From Druceiella hillmani (lineage: Eukaryota; Arthropoda; Insecta; Lepidoptera; Hepialidae), in contig JAYKKI010000064.1 of the NCBI GenBank assembly GCA_039881145.1, forward strand, positions 4,645,001 through 4,709,000: a DNA stretch of 64,000 bases. The letters are read 5' to 3'. Below the pieces are notes generated by a model that ran no database searches, had not been told where the DNA came from, and was given only the letters and a program-made list of their open reading frames with translations. Every line of letters starts with the position of its first letter. Position 1 is the stretch's first letter. Of this stretch, positions 23,870 through 35,869 are shown piece by piece. The position numbers were made by a program, and so were the translations under genes.

Positions 23870-24884
23870 CTAAATAATATATAGATACCGGTTTGTAATT
23901 AAAATCCAAACTACGAAGGAAAGAAAACTGAATACGAAAATATAAAATTTATGATGTGTTCACATATTTTATGTGTCATATTATAAATATATTAATTCCA
24001 GGAAGCCATATTAAAATGTAGCCTGCAATGCAGAGGTTACGGAGAGGCAACTACCTATAAAAAATCAACAAAAGGTCGTATTTTTTATTAAACTAAATAA
24101 CAATTATTTGACACAAAATGTTTATTAACACAAATCGTTTTAAAACAATAAGAAATACAACTATTTTCCTTGATTTCCGTAATTATTTTCCAAAGTATAA
24201 AACACTCTATGATGAGATAGTAATATCCAGATTAAAAAACAAATCTTTGATTCCTACAAACTTTTGCAGTCCATTTCAAAATCATTCATTTGAATTACTT
24301 CACCATAGTTAACAGGGAGAGTGTACTCTTGTATCAATGAATTAATCGTATACACGTATAACATATATTAAACATACAAATTAAAAAAAAAACTAAATAA
24401 TTTCAAACTCGTAAATCAATTTTTAATTCTGCCAATCGACAATATTTCATTTTTGTCTTTGATTCTGACATCCGGACACTTACAATGTAAAATCAAATTT
24501 TAAAACCTGTATATCAAGAAAACATTTAAGAGATAGAACTCAGTAAAAAATGAAATGGCGACTCAACAAAATACTTAAATTATTTCGTTTTTATTTCCTA
24601 AATTATACTAGAGACATACATAGAAACATGGCCATCTTGGCACATTCATGGTCAAACCTGAAGTCTAAAATAACCATTCTGCTGTTCATCAAAGCAAGTT
24701 TAGTTCCTAGCGATATAAGAGCATGAACATGGAAACACTCCTTTCGATAATTCCCTCTAAATTTTGCTTTAAAAATCAAAGCTTATTTCAACTTATTTCT
24801 TTATTCTTTTTTAATTCTGCTCGTTACGAGATATCACAGTCCATATTTAGATAAATATTCCTATAAAGCTCCTCGTAAAGTGTC
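23870..24884. other. AT-rich, no gene seen
   Basis: A 64-codon frame at 24118-24312 lacks any motif. Confidence 0.45.
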
Positions 24885-25090
24885 TCCGAACCGCCCCCAC
24901 CTCCGACGCATGCGACACGGAACTGGTCAACGCCGCCCGCTATCCGTCCGTTGAATGAAGTTATCATACATTCACGCGACTTGTTTATTTTGACAAGAGC
25001 TCAGAAATGAACAAATACGGCCGGAGGGAGATGACTAGACGGCGAGCGAGACGGGACATTAAAGCGAGTATCGGGTGGCCGAACGCAAGG
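24885..25090. other. CpG-rich block
   Basis: About 200 bp of GC-rich, high-complexity sequence (CGAACCGCCCCCACC, AACGCCGCCCGC, GGCCGGAGGG, GACGGCGAGCGAGACGG) within AT-rich DNA. No open frame is supported. It could be a promoter or first exon; equally an unrecognised repeat. Confidence 0.3.
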
Positions 25091-26214
25091 TTTTTATTTA
25101 AATTTTTAATTTTCCTACTAACTAAAAATATTACAAAAGATTACTATGCATTAAAATATATTAAAGAGACATGAAATACTACAAAGAACTGCTTAAAGCA
25201 AGGACGTTTTTTTTGATCCTTTATGAAAAAAGATCATTTTCATTTTATTAAAAAAAAACATTGAAATTTAGTTTATTATAATCTATGCATCATTTTAGAG
25301 TAATGAAATAAGAAGTTGCAAAGTTTATTAAACTAATTAATTAATTTTATATAATATATACTCCAACCTTTATTCCAACAACGTTCAGCTAATAACCTTG
25401 AACTGTGTTCTATATATAGAGTTTTCCTTAATCCTTTAACAAAGAACTGAATTCTATGGAAAATTATTTAACATAAACGTCACATAATACAATATAATTT
25501 ACTCCTTAACATTCCAAAAGAGAATCTTTGTAAACAGATCGATTTAATAGTTAAGATATAAATTCAATCCATCAACAATTATTTACAAAACTTATTATAT
25601 TATACCCGCAATATTAGTAAACAATATACTAAAATAACTATGTTAACTGAATAAACTATAATACTAAATAATGTTATAAATATCCAAATCGCACATTATT
25701 TTACTAATATGAATTATGAAATTCAGATTAGCAAAAACGAATTGCTGCAAATCACACAAAATACAGAGGTATAAAACATTTCAGAAAAATATTCGAGACT
25801 AACGTATATATGCCATTCGGTACACATAATTTTTTTTACAATTTGTTGGAATAAAATAGCAGTATTCTCTTTTTTAATCAAAGCTGGAAGAAAGAATGAG
25901 AGGAAATTCTTTGGTATTATTAAAGTTCTGTTTAGGAAAAATGGGAACTTCACTGTGTATAAATGAAAGAAAATACATGTTTTTTTGATTTATCAAAGAG
26001 TGAAACACAAAAACCGAAATATTTATTGTGAGTAATTTTTTCAAATTGATTTTTGTTCAAATAATTTAATCTTGATATTTTTTTTAAATGTATGCCCTAT
26101 TTTTTTAAATGTATTTTTATATACATATATTTTTTCCATTTTGAAAAAAACTTTGAAATTTACATTTTTACGAAACTGAATTTGTTACTAAGTTTTTGAT
26201 GTGATGCATCTATA
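25091..26214. other. AT-rich, no gene seen
   Basis: Nothing recognised. Confidence 0.5.
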
Positions 26215-26420
26215 GGCGCAGGTATAAACCGGATCGTTGGCGTGGCGACGCTTGCCGTGACGACGTGTCGCCATGCTATACTAAGTTATATATATAGTCT
26301 ATATATAGTAGAGTGTACGGTATGGCGACGTGTCGCCATGCGCAACCGACTACGCGACCCCCTCCTCACTCAGTTCGACACTGTCGTTTACTACGGTACA
26401 CATAACCTGTGCTTTGTTAT
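26215..26420. repeat. GC-rich segment with duplicated palindrome
   Basis: GACGTGTCGCCATGC occurs at about 26261-26275 and again at 26327-26341. The second is part of the palindrome ATGGCGACGTGTCGCCAT (26322-26339). Between them is a TATATA-rich stretch. The 121-codon plus-strand frame starting at 26242 crosses this block and a hydrophobic AT-rich tail; it has no recognisable domain. Confidence 0.5.
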
Positions 26421-28753
26421 TTTTGTATTAATTGTAAAAATGTTTATTAAAGTCACCATTTTCTGTAAGAAATTCGTAATACTTTATTTCTTCATTATGC
26501 TATATTTAGTTCCTGTAATAATCTTGTCTTTTATTCATATTACTTGTACGAACACGATGTTTTACATCTTCCAGGCACCCCGTGACGGCTCACTGTTTTT
26601 TTCCTAAATAATAATTATATTTATAAATTATTTAAAAGATTTCGTCTATTAACTATATTATATAACCTACATAATCTGTATATATACAACATAAATCTAT
26701 ATTTCAATCAAAAATATATTTTTTAATCATAAATACCGATTGAATTCATATTGTATAACTAACATGAATAACAAGAAAAAGGTTTACAATACCTGTATTG
26801 TCACTCTGCTTTGTTTACAAAGATTCTCTTTTAGAATAGAATGGAATTTAAATATACTCTTAAACATGCAGAATGTAACAAAGAACATTTCTATTATCCC
26901 TACAGATGATTATACGAAACAAACTACATTTATTTAAAGCATTTAATTTCAATAAAACATATAATCTTTTTTTCAAATAGCAATTTTTACAGTATTTTTT
27001 TCATAATTTGATATAAAGAATCACCTATATAACTAATTGATTCTGAGTTTTGATCAAATCTCGTCTAAAATCTCATTACCTATATTCATTTACGTGTTAA
27101 AATTATTTTCCAACCCTTGCCTATATCTGATGTGTCCCATATGTCATTTTATTTAATTTTATATTAATTATATCTAAAACACTAATATAAGTACTAAGTA
27201 TGTACAAGATATTTTAATTTTAATTTGTTTGTTTACAACCTATAATTTTTGTTAACTATAATTGCCTGTATCAATCATTACAAATCTACCCCGTACTAAT
27301 ATTTCTTACTTATAGCACAGTAGTTGGCCCTAAGAGATTATTACTGTAGCAGTACGCCCATCTCAGTAACTTTCATTAAATAGACAATTAGAATTTCATT
27401 TGCTCTATAAATGTAATTGGAAATATTCTCGGAATTTTTCTGTTTCAATTTAGTACATATATGGTATTCCTATATAAAAACATTGTTTTTTTCGATTATC
27501 ACTCTAAACTTAAATTTTCCTCATATTTTATGAAAAAATTTCCAAGTTAACAAAATCCATTCCTATCTTTTTCAGTTCACGTCATTGCAACCTATTTAGT
27601 GCTATATATTTATTATGCGGTTACCTTAGAAACATACATAGAAACAAGTGAACTAGTTTATCTGTCTGAATATGGAAGTCTCAATAATACGTAAAAGAAA
27701 AAGAAAGTTGTGCCTTGAATGAGGAATGGATAAAGGCTGGGTTGATAACTATTACGTCATCACTTGTGAAAGTGTCTTCAATACAATGTAGCTATCGAGA
27801 GTAACATAACATGAAATCAATTTTCAACACTATGTCATAGAGAATTGTTGGTCTATTTAATGTTAGCTGATTCTGATGGCATAGAACGTAAATGTTTCTT
27901 CGTAAAATGCTATTCCATTCCGTTAAGATATAAAAAAAGTATTCTCGCCTTTAAGTCATTGTTCTTTTTTTAATTTTAAACTGACAGTTAAATTATATAT
28001 CTAGAAAATTGTTTTTAATAAGTGCATTAAGAAATAACATGTAATATATATTAGTAAAAAAAACTGTCTGTGAAAGAAATATATCTAAATTGTACAGATA
28101 TTTTACTAAAAATTTTTGTAAATATTAGCATTTTATTAAAATTTTTTTTTCAGTATATTCTGTAAAGGCAAAAAAAAAACAAAAAGGAACATAAACTCAT
28201 CAAAAAAATTAAGGATTTCATTTATGGCTAAAAAAATTTCGAATATACTGTTTTTATTTTATATTATCTATGGCTAAAAAAAGTTTTTACCATGATTATA
28301 TTCACTGTATTGAGGTGAAAAAAGGTTCAAAGCATGGAATCTCTGCTTTAACTTCTTTCGAATATTCTATATTGTATTTTAATTGAAACCCTATAAACTT
28401 GCGAGCAATACACTGATGTAAAAAAACACATTTTTGTGAAGAATAATGATTTGTAAAATACTATTTTGATGTTTAAAAATATCGAAAACATATTTTTTCT
28501 TTTAGAATGAATGTTTTTTTTTTTTCAATTTCCAATAGACCATTACAGAACATATCTACAAATTACGTTCTTTAAATCGAAAAATAAGAAGTAACATCCA
28601 TAAGTTGAAAAAATTTTCTCTAAAAAATCTTTGTTATAAATGATTATTCAAAAAAAGTTAATATCAAATACACTAAATTTGGAAAAAAAAAACAAAATGA
28701 CACAAAATTTTTTGAAAACGCTCAAATGAACTCACTCTTCAAAGTAGATTTCG
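26421..28753. other. AT-rich, no gene seen
   Basis: No gene or RNA recognised. A splice-acceptor-like TCTTCCAG at about 26567 is isolated. Confidence 0.45.
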
Positions 28754-28905
28754 TTACAAGAGTAATTTACAATTCTGTCACGTTAAAATTGTGTAACGCC
28801 TGAGGAAAAATATGCCGAACTCATCCGACCGACGGCGGAAACGGCCGAGCACTAACAACATGGCGGTCGAGAATGTCAAAAAATTTATTCTAACGCTACT
28901 CCTTC
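28754..28905 (+). repeat. Dispersed repeat family 2, copy 1
   Basis: Homologous in inverse orientation to 33626-33755. Shared blocks are GTCACGTTAAAATTGTG, GTAACGCCTGAG, CATCCGACCGA and ATGGCGGTCGAGAATGTC. In this copy the ATG at about 28860 opens a 39-codon frame beginning MAVENVKK; the other copy stays open for 15 codons. ATGGCGG is also a Pho/YY1-type site, so the shared core may be promoter-derived or part of a short transposon. No terminal repeats are evident. Confidence 0.7.
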
Positions 28906-30132
28906 AACGAATCGCCAGGTCGCTGCGTATTTTCGCGCTTTTAGTCACTCATTACAATTTAGTTTTGTGTACGATATAATACAAATATTATAAGTGAATG
29001 TGATAATATAATTTTTAATAATTATAATAATAAAATCTCTCAAAAATTACTTCGATGATCAATTTTCAATTTTTAAAACTTACCTCACAGACAGAGTAAT
29101 GATATAATGTTTATTAAAGAAAGTACTAAATCGGAAAAAAAATTAAAATCCCCGATAACGCATCGATTTCTGCACTCTTAAAATTGTTTAATTAGTAGAA
29201 ATTTCATATTTTTTATACACAAAATTCATTTACAGATTGTAAATATTAAAAAAGAAATAACTATCTTCACTTCTAGTTAGTATCAAAAAACCCTCCTATG
29301 ATTGTTTGTTTTTTTTAATTAAAAAAAATAGTTAACTCCTTCTTGAAGACTTTACATATAACTTTTAAACAATGACACTTTGTTTGCATAATCAGAGGAT
29401 TAAAATATATAGATGTGGACAAAACATGAAGTCGTTTTTAACTCTTTGGATATCGTATGCAATGTACTCATAACTATTCTTGACCCTTCAGGCATTAAAG
29501 TAAAACAGAGCTTCTAACAATATATTTTAATTACTTAGATACTAACGGTCACAATAACATAGATATAATTATCCTCAATCAACTAGTGAATAAGTTCAAT
29601 TGAACGTTCAATTTAAAGATTCTAAAAGTTTTAATTTTATTCTTTGTATCAGGATAAAAATAAAAATATGGCCCTTTTGCTTGTTTGAATAAGGTTATTA
29701 CAGGCCGGAAAAAATTTTTATCACTTATCTCTCGATCAAATATAGTCATAATAATCGATTAAGTAACACTTTAAAGCTGAAAGCATTAACTGTTTACATA
29801 TTTAATGATAGTAGGGATAAACTTGATTATCCTTTACATCGTTGTAGCTATTATTATTCTCGCAAATTTGTTTATAAATTAATGTGAAACCGTAAGCCAT
29901 TAACTTCATTTTTTGTACTCCTGCAACTTTAAATTCTCGAATATCGTGAAAGATTTCAAGGTGATATTTCGAAAAAAACTAATGAAAAAATTCTAAAACA
30001 CACAAAGAATTGAAAAAAAGAGTTCCAAGAGGTCTTGCACCTTTTGGAACTTATTTTTATTCCAATATAATGTATATAACCAAAGTATGAACAAAAGAAA
30101 TTTTGAATTTGTTTAAGGTAAATACAGTCATT
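28906..30132. other. AT-rich, no gene seen
   Basis: Nothing recognised. Confidence 0.5.
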
Positions 30133-30385
30133 GAAATATTGAATATATTTGGCGTTAATTTTGTAGAAATTCATTATTGATAATTAAATGAAACTACGTG
30201 ATGTAGTATTATTTCTACTTTCTTTAAGTTCTTTACTACGACCTAGGTTTCGTTCTATTACATCTTCAGGTGGGTTATTAGCAAAGATTTTTGCCAATAG
30301 TTGTAACACAACGAAACCTATATTGTGGTAAAGAACTTAAAGAAAGTAGAAATAATACTACATCACGTAGTTTCATTTAATTATC
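30133..30385. repeat. Hammerhead-type repeat, copy D
   Basis: Leader 30133-30178, then inverted arms 30182-30382 flanked by GAT (30179-30181) and ATC (30383-30385), again mirrored. The left arm's minus-strand motif keeps CTGAAGA and GAAA, but stem II has lost bases. The right arm retains only the 3' half. Neither looks active. Confidence 0.75.
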
Positions 30386-31794
30386 ATGTAAATACAGTCC
30401 TTTATTTTTTGTAAACGTATTTTCAACAACCATTACAACAAAAGAAAAACATTTAAAATATCTAATCTAAATATTTTAACAAAACTGCCAATGCTTAAAA
30501 TATTATTGTAAAGTTTCTATTACACATAACACTGTCTGTTTTACTTTTTACCCTAATCAATATGCGTCTGGAAAATAAACTCAATATTTTTTTACTGTAG
30601 ATAAATAAAACGCAGATATCTAATACTTTAGAAAAAAAACACGGAATATATGAATAAGAATTATATTTCAATTAGATAAATACTGCAGCAAATTCCTAAG
30701 AAAATAGACGAAAAACAAACAAATGAATATAGAAATGAATTCCAGTTTATCGTAGATTAATGACTGAATCTATTTTTGTACACACCATCTCTGTATATGC
30801 CAATTTATGCAAGTTACTAAAAACAAATAAAAATTTACAATTTTACTAGTATACAATGTAATAGCAAGCTACGTTTTATAGCAGCAATAATTTTTGCTTA
30901 TGCCTTACAACGTTTATAGCAATATAAAAATTATATTGGTAATACTGTGTAAAAGACTTTTTTGCCATAAAATTTTCCTCGTATTTATGTAAAAAAAGTT
31001 TAATTTACGTCAAATAATTTCAACCGTGTCCAAGCTTTAAATCACTTTTCCATTGCAGTTTCCCTGATTTCTATGATTTTTTATATTGGAATGTTAAAAA
31101 TAGAGTCTTTCGGATAATTTTTATTTCCATAGCTATCTAACTATCTGCAGGTCGTCTTTCAAGTCGTTGATCATAAGGTTATAGAATTTGTTACCAAAAT
31201 ACGTTTTACTCCAAAATACTGGTACTAGTTAAATTATTAAAAAGTAATAGATGATAAATTTCTTTGAAAGAATGAAAATGTACATAAATACGACTTAAAT
31301 TTTCACATCTAGAAAATGTATCAAGATTTCTTAGCTGGACACAAAAACAATACACTTCTCATATTTTTCGTTTTAAAATATTCTATTCTAACTTTTTTGT
31401 TTTTTTTTGCTCTGATGTCAAAAATATGGGTAATATTTAATATTTTTCTGATAATACTTAAATTTTCTTTTGATTATGATGGACTCTAACTTTGGCCTGC
31501 GGCTTTGCTTGCGTGAAAACAGAAAAAAATATGGCGTAATTGAAACATACGTATGTACTTGTGTGTTCACGCTCTTATTTCTAACGAGACTATTTTTTTT
31601 CAATTACAAAAAAATATATACTAAGATAAAAATTATTTTATATTCTGTTCCATGATACAGACTACGTATGTATATATAATGTGATAGGCAGATTGCTGGT
31701 GTAATTGCGACGTGAAATTTAGACAAAAATTAAGTAAACAAACTTACTTTCTCGTTTATAATATTAGTTAGGATAAACACACAATAATCGGTAT
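30386..31794. other. AT-rich, no gene seen
   Basis: 61-codon frames on both strands near 31418-31655 are complementary shadows with no domain. Confidence 0.5.
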
Positions 31795-32165
31795 TTAATC
31801 CTTACTAGCGTTTACCAGTACTTTTTGATACCTGTCAATACTTGGTGGTCCTTAATTCTAAGGCTCGACAGTGCTTGAAAAATTACTAAACTACTAACTT
31901 GAAAATTCCTAGCGCTTGCAAGTACTTAATTTAAACCAACGCTTACATTTATTTTTTAGTACTTGGCAACTACTTGGTCGTGCTTGACTTTAAATAAAGT
32001 TCGGCTGGGCTCACTCGAAAATTTACTATCGCTTGACAGTACTTAACTCTGACTAGGGTTTGGCAATTTAATTCTAACTAGCGCTTAGCAACACTCAATT
32101 GATAAGTTTCTAGCGCGTGCTAGTATTTAATTCTATCCAGCGTTTAGCAGTACTTTGTTAAGACT
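31795..32165. repeat. Degenerate cluster of CTAGCGCTTG-CAGTACTT units
   Basis: About ten imperfect, irregularly spaced copies of a roughly 30-bp pattern: TTAATTCTA, then CTAGCGCTTG, then CAGTACTT (for example near 31810, 31915, 32030, 32075, 32110, 32140). The spacing is not constant, so it is either a very old minisatellite or a clustered binding-site array. Confidence 0.6.
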
Positions 32166-32410
32166 CATACTAAGCATAGTACAATGCAGCACTTTTAAAC
32201 CAATAAGAACAACAGTCTCGCATGTTTTTACTTCCAAAGTTTTAAATTAGGCCATTAGTTCCAATAGGTGAGTTTTCTACTTTGGAATATTAATTTCCGG
32301 CGTTGAAAATATTAAATTCAATGACGGAATCATTGCATCGTACGGTTTTCCGAATTTTCTCAAACAAATCATATTATTTTTAAATTACGCCATTATATTT
32401 TTCTTTTCTA

Positions 32411-32820
32411 CGCACGCGAACCCACGGGTGACAATTTGCATTAATTATATTAAAAAAACACAGACTTTTACAACGTTTCTTTTAAAATCTGGAGCACTGA
32501 AAGAATTGAATTTTCTGTTATGCTTGAAATGGTCGAGAAAATAATTTTGAAATACCTTATACAAACTGTGGGTCAAATCATCAGATTTTTTTTGGTTTCC
32601 GCTTGAAAATATAAAAATACTACGCAACCGAACCTGTGGGTGAAAATTTGCATTAATTAAATTAAAAAAAGACAGACTTGTACAACCTTTTTTTTCATAA
32701 TCTGGAGCACCGAAAGAATTGAATTTTCTGTTAAGCTTGAAATGGTCTAGAAAATCAGTTTGAAATACATTATACAAAGTGTTGGACAAACCATCAGAAC
32801 TTTTTTGGATTAATCTTGAA
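32411..32820. repeat. Direct duplication, ~213 bp unit, two copies
   Basis: TTTGCATTAATTA occurs at 32437 and 32650, and TCTGGAGCAC at about 32490 and 32701. Both units carry GAAAGAATTGAATTTTCTGT and CTTGAAATGGTC. The minus-strand 114-codon frame reads through both units and shows the same duplicated peptide; it is not taken as a gene. Confidence 0.85.
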
Positions 32821-33625
32821 TATATGAAGAAAAAATTATCTACTAATTTTTTTTTTAATTTGGGATTTATTACGTAGAAATAATTTATTTTTCAATAACA
32901 AAATATTATTTTCAACATTTTTTCAATTACAATTACATTTACATGTTTCATTTTTATAAAAACAACCTCCACGAAAATAACCAATATAACTAATTTTCTT
33001 TCCGCGAAATAACAGTTGTCTCAATTAATAATTAATAATATTAGCCTTTGAATGGCAGACTCTATTCAATTCGCGTAGCGTATGATTATATAACTTTTTT
33101 ATTTAATTATTCCACAAAAATATCTGGGATAATTATATAATATATTAAATCTCACAAACACAAAATGTTTATAATATCTTCGTCGTGAACTAATTGATAT
33201 ATTGAACAGTCTTGCGACAATAGAATTAAATCCTGTTGTATTCAACTGTTTTTCTTAAAAAATATAAAATATTATTTTCCGCAATTTTTCTGATTTATCA
33301 GATTTTGTATCTTCAACCCACGTTACATAACTACAATGTGTAAACTCATCTGTGACTGCTTCAAGCTCAATGAGGATGTGAAACTTCTTTAAAGATTCGT
33401 GTTTGTTAAAAATTTATAATAATCGTTATTAATATAGAATTCTGTTGTCTTTTCTTGTTATTTCGATTAAAACTCTATTTAATAATATACTCCATAATTT
33501 CTCACTCAAAGCTATTGAATTAAACATAATATCACACTCGCTTATAATTTTGCATTATATTATACACCAAACTATATGCACAACTAAAGACATGACCGAT
33601 CCATCAACAGATAAGCATTTGAGTG
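32821..33625. other. AT-rich, no gene seen
   Basis: Nothing recognised. Confidence 0.5.
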
Positions 33626-33755
33626 TACTTTTTGACATTCTCGACCGCCATTTTATCAGTCCTCGGTCGATTCCGGCATCGGTCGGATGCCTTCGGCATT
33701 GGTTTTCTCAAGCGTTACACAATTTAACGTGACATAATTACTCAGACGTAGCTAA
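33626..33755 (-). repeat. Dispersed repeat family 2, copy 2
   Basis: Minus-strand homologue of 28754-28905, sharing GTCACGTTAAATTGTG, GTAACGCTTGAG and ATGGCGGTCGAGAATGTC. It has extra GCCGAAGGC and ATGCCGG symmetry. The 95-codon plus-strand frame overlapping it is read through this repeat antisense to the ATGGCGG core and is not supported as a gene. Confidence 0.7.
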
Positions 33756-33859
33756 TGAAGTTTCACTGCAAAAAATGTATCTAAATTTAATTTACGGATC
33801 TCTAATTTTATATATAGTATATAAAGAAATTTTTATATATAATATATAAAGAAATATGA

Positions 33860-34120
33860 TATCCATAATTAAATAAAACTACGTAATGTAGTATTATTTC
33901 TACTTTCTTCCTACCACCACGACCACCACTCTACCACGACCTAGGTTTCGTTGTATTACAACACCTTCAGGTGGGCTATTAGAAAATAATGTCTTCATTC
34001 GATGTCTGCATTCTTTGCTAACAGCCCACTTGAAGGTGTTGTAATGCAACGAAACCTAGGTCGTGGTAAAGAATTTAAAGAAAGTAGAAATATTATTACA
34101 TCACGCAGTTTCACTTAATT
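33860..34120. repeat. Hammerhead-type repeat, copy E
   Basis: Inverted arms span 33867-34120. Both arms carry a full-length 41-nt motif (33934-33974 minus, 34026-34066 plus), but in both A9 of the core reads G (CTGAAGG and TTGAAGG), so both should be inactive. Stems I, II and III are kept. The shared substitution in both arms means the inverted arm was copied from the other after the mutation, or both were converted. Flanking trinucleotides CAT and GTC are not mirrored here. Confidence 0.78.
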
Positions 34121-34214
34121 GTCTGCATATTTATAATAATTTCCAAATCCATATTTAAATATAAATATTGATAAAAATCAGAGTATTACCTCTATAAATC
34201 TATAGCCTTATTCT
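34121..34214. other. AT-rich spacer
   Basis: Nothing recognised. Confidence 0.5.
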
Positions 34215-34520
34215 CAAACCCGACGCGTCTAAGAATGCGGCCAGTTAAATTTTTAATGTCTTTATCAAGACGGGAGGGCAGACGGTTGTAATTGAGGTCC
34301 ATCATTTATGGGGTTTAAGTAACCTTTTTTTGGGCTCCATCGCCATGGGAGGCCGCGGTGACTAATACCATATTGGATGTAGGCGATATCTCTCGGCGTC
34401 CGCTCCCGTCGTGGTCCGCCGGCGCGCTGCGATGCTGAGTTCATCTCGTAATTACAAATTGTATCTAATCATACATTGGAGTGATGAATAAATTGCAATT
34501 AGATAATTGCTATATAGACA
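34215..34520. promoter_or_regulatory. High-complexity GC-rich block, possible conserved element
   Basis: The longest non-repetitive GC-rich stretch in the window (CCCGACGCGTC, CGGGAGGGCAG, CCATGGGAGGCCGCGG, CCGCCGGCGCGCTGCG). It contains ATTTATGG and TAATTAC homeodomain-type sites and a CCATATTGGA segment. No frame, RNA or transposon signature fits it. The pattern suits a conserved regulatory element near a developmental gene; this is inference from composition only. Confidence 0.3.
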
Positions 34521-34689
34521 GTGACCGGAATATTTACCTTGTTATTTGTTTAATCCACAAAGTGATCTTTTCGTTTCAGTATATGTTTCCCTCTCTGAGA
34601 TGTTATAGAAGACTTGTACTGATCAAAGCAAACCCGTAAAACTCCATATAGTGTTGGGTTTGAAGGTTATATGGAAAAAATTGCATGAT
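34521..34689. other. No gene seen
   Basis: Nothing recognised. Confidence 0.45.
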
Positions 34690-35145
34690 TACCCAAAAAA
34701 GAGGGTCAGGTGCAAGTAGGAATCCTGCCCTGAGAGTTCCGTAACGCATTTGTTCGTAACGCATATATCCGTAACCCATAACTAGAATTTTAAAAAGTAA
34801 ACGAAAAAAAAACAAAATTCCAGAAATTCTAAATAGTTCATTTCTCATGTAATAATTCCAAATGCAGTTCCAAAATAATAGTTTTCAGAATTTTAGATTT
34901 ACTTATTCAATATGCAAGAATTCTTTGCACCAAATTTCAAAATTATCGAGAAGTACTCCAGTAGTTTTGATTAGTACCAAAGAACGTGGTATTTAAAAGA
35001 CCATATATTTTATTGTGTTGAGATAGAAGCTTAATTTTACAGAACTAAGATGTTGTAGATCTGAGTATTTGATATTAGTTTCAACTTGATACCACTGGCC
35101 ATTGCTAAGAAAAAGAGTCTTGACAAAGCGATTTTCCATCTTTGT
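34690..35145 (+). repeat. Dispersed repeat family 1, diverged copy
   Basis: The right end is clear: GTATTTGATATTAGTTTCAA, then AAGAAAAAGAGTCTTGACAA corresponds to 14515-14580. The left part (GAGAGTTCCGTAACGC) is only weakly similar to the family's CGAGGGTTCCGTAC segment, so the start is uncertain. A short 12-bp direct repeat (CGTAACGCAT type) lies at 34740-34765. Confidence 0.5.
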
Positions 35146-35869
35146 TTCGTTCAAAGAATAAATGAAAATGGGGAAAAACCAAATTAATGAAAAGTCTTTT
35201 ACGGATTTCTTTCCGATATCCAATACTTCAAACTAAATATGTCTTTTTTCATCAATTTAGTTCACGCATCTCTTTAGATTAACTAAAAGTATTTGACATT
35301 TATTTATTTATCGAAAATTTAAAAAAAAAACAACAGAAAAAGTCTAATTCTCCTATTTTTAAAAGTGATAAGAAAAAATCTTGAAAAAATTAGCTACGTG
35401 ATATACGCTGAACAAAGCTAATCAACAGCAAACATATTATTTGAATTTCAATCCCAATAGGGAACAATTATGGCGCAAATTCGACTCACAATTAACCGCT
35501 ATTTGACTCACAATATACTGATGGTACCAGTCAGAACAAGTTACTTCCTCAAGCAGACTATAAACTGACCGAGATTCTGCAAATTTGGCCACAGATAACA
35601 CATTTTATAGACATCGTTACCGAAAACTAAACAGATTAAAAATGTGGGTTACCAACTCCATATCCAAAGAAAAGTAGGCGTTTCCATCAAGTCTGACCCG
35701 CGAGTTGATATAACGGATCCTAGTTTGCAAATGTAACTAGTTGATTAAGTCAACATTTGCGTATGTAAATATAAACAAAACCATACTACGAACAGTTAAG
35801 TCTAACTTCAGTGTGTAAAAAACTCTGTAACCTTTACGGCGTCAACTTCAAACTTTTCTATTATAACAT
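35146..35869. other. AT-rich, no gene seen
   Basis: Nothing recognised. Confidence 0.5.

Noticed and set aside
26242..26607. 121-codon plus-strand frame, hydrophobic
   Set aside because: Hydrophobicity follows from AT-rich TTT/ATT codons; the start lies in a palindromic repeat and no family is recognised.
32445..32789. 114-codon minus-strand frame with an internal duplication
   Set aside because: The duplication is the 213-bp DNA repeat; the peptide resembles no known protein.
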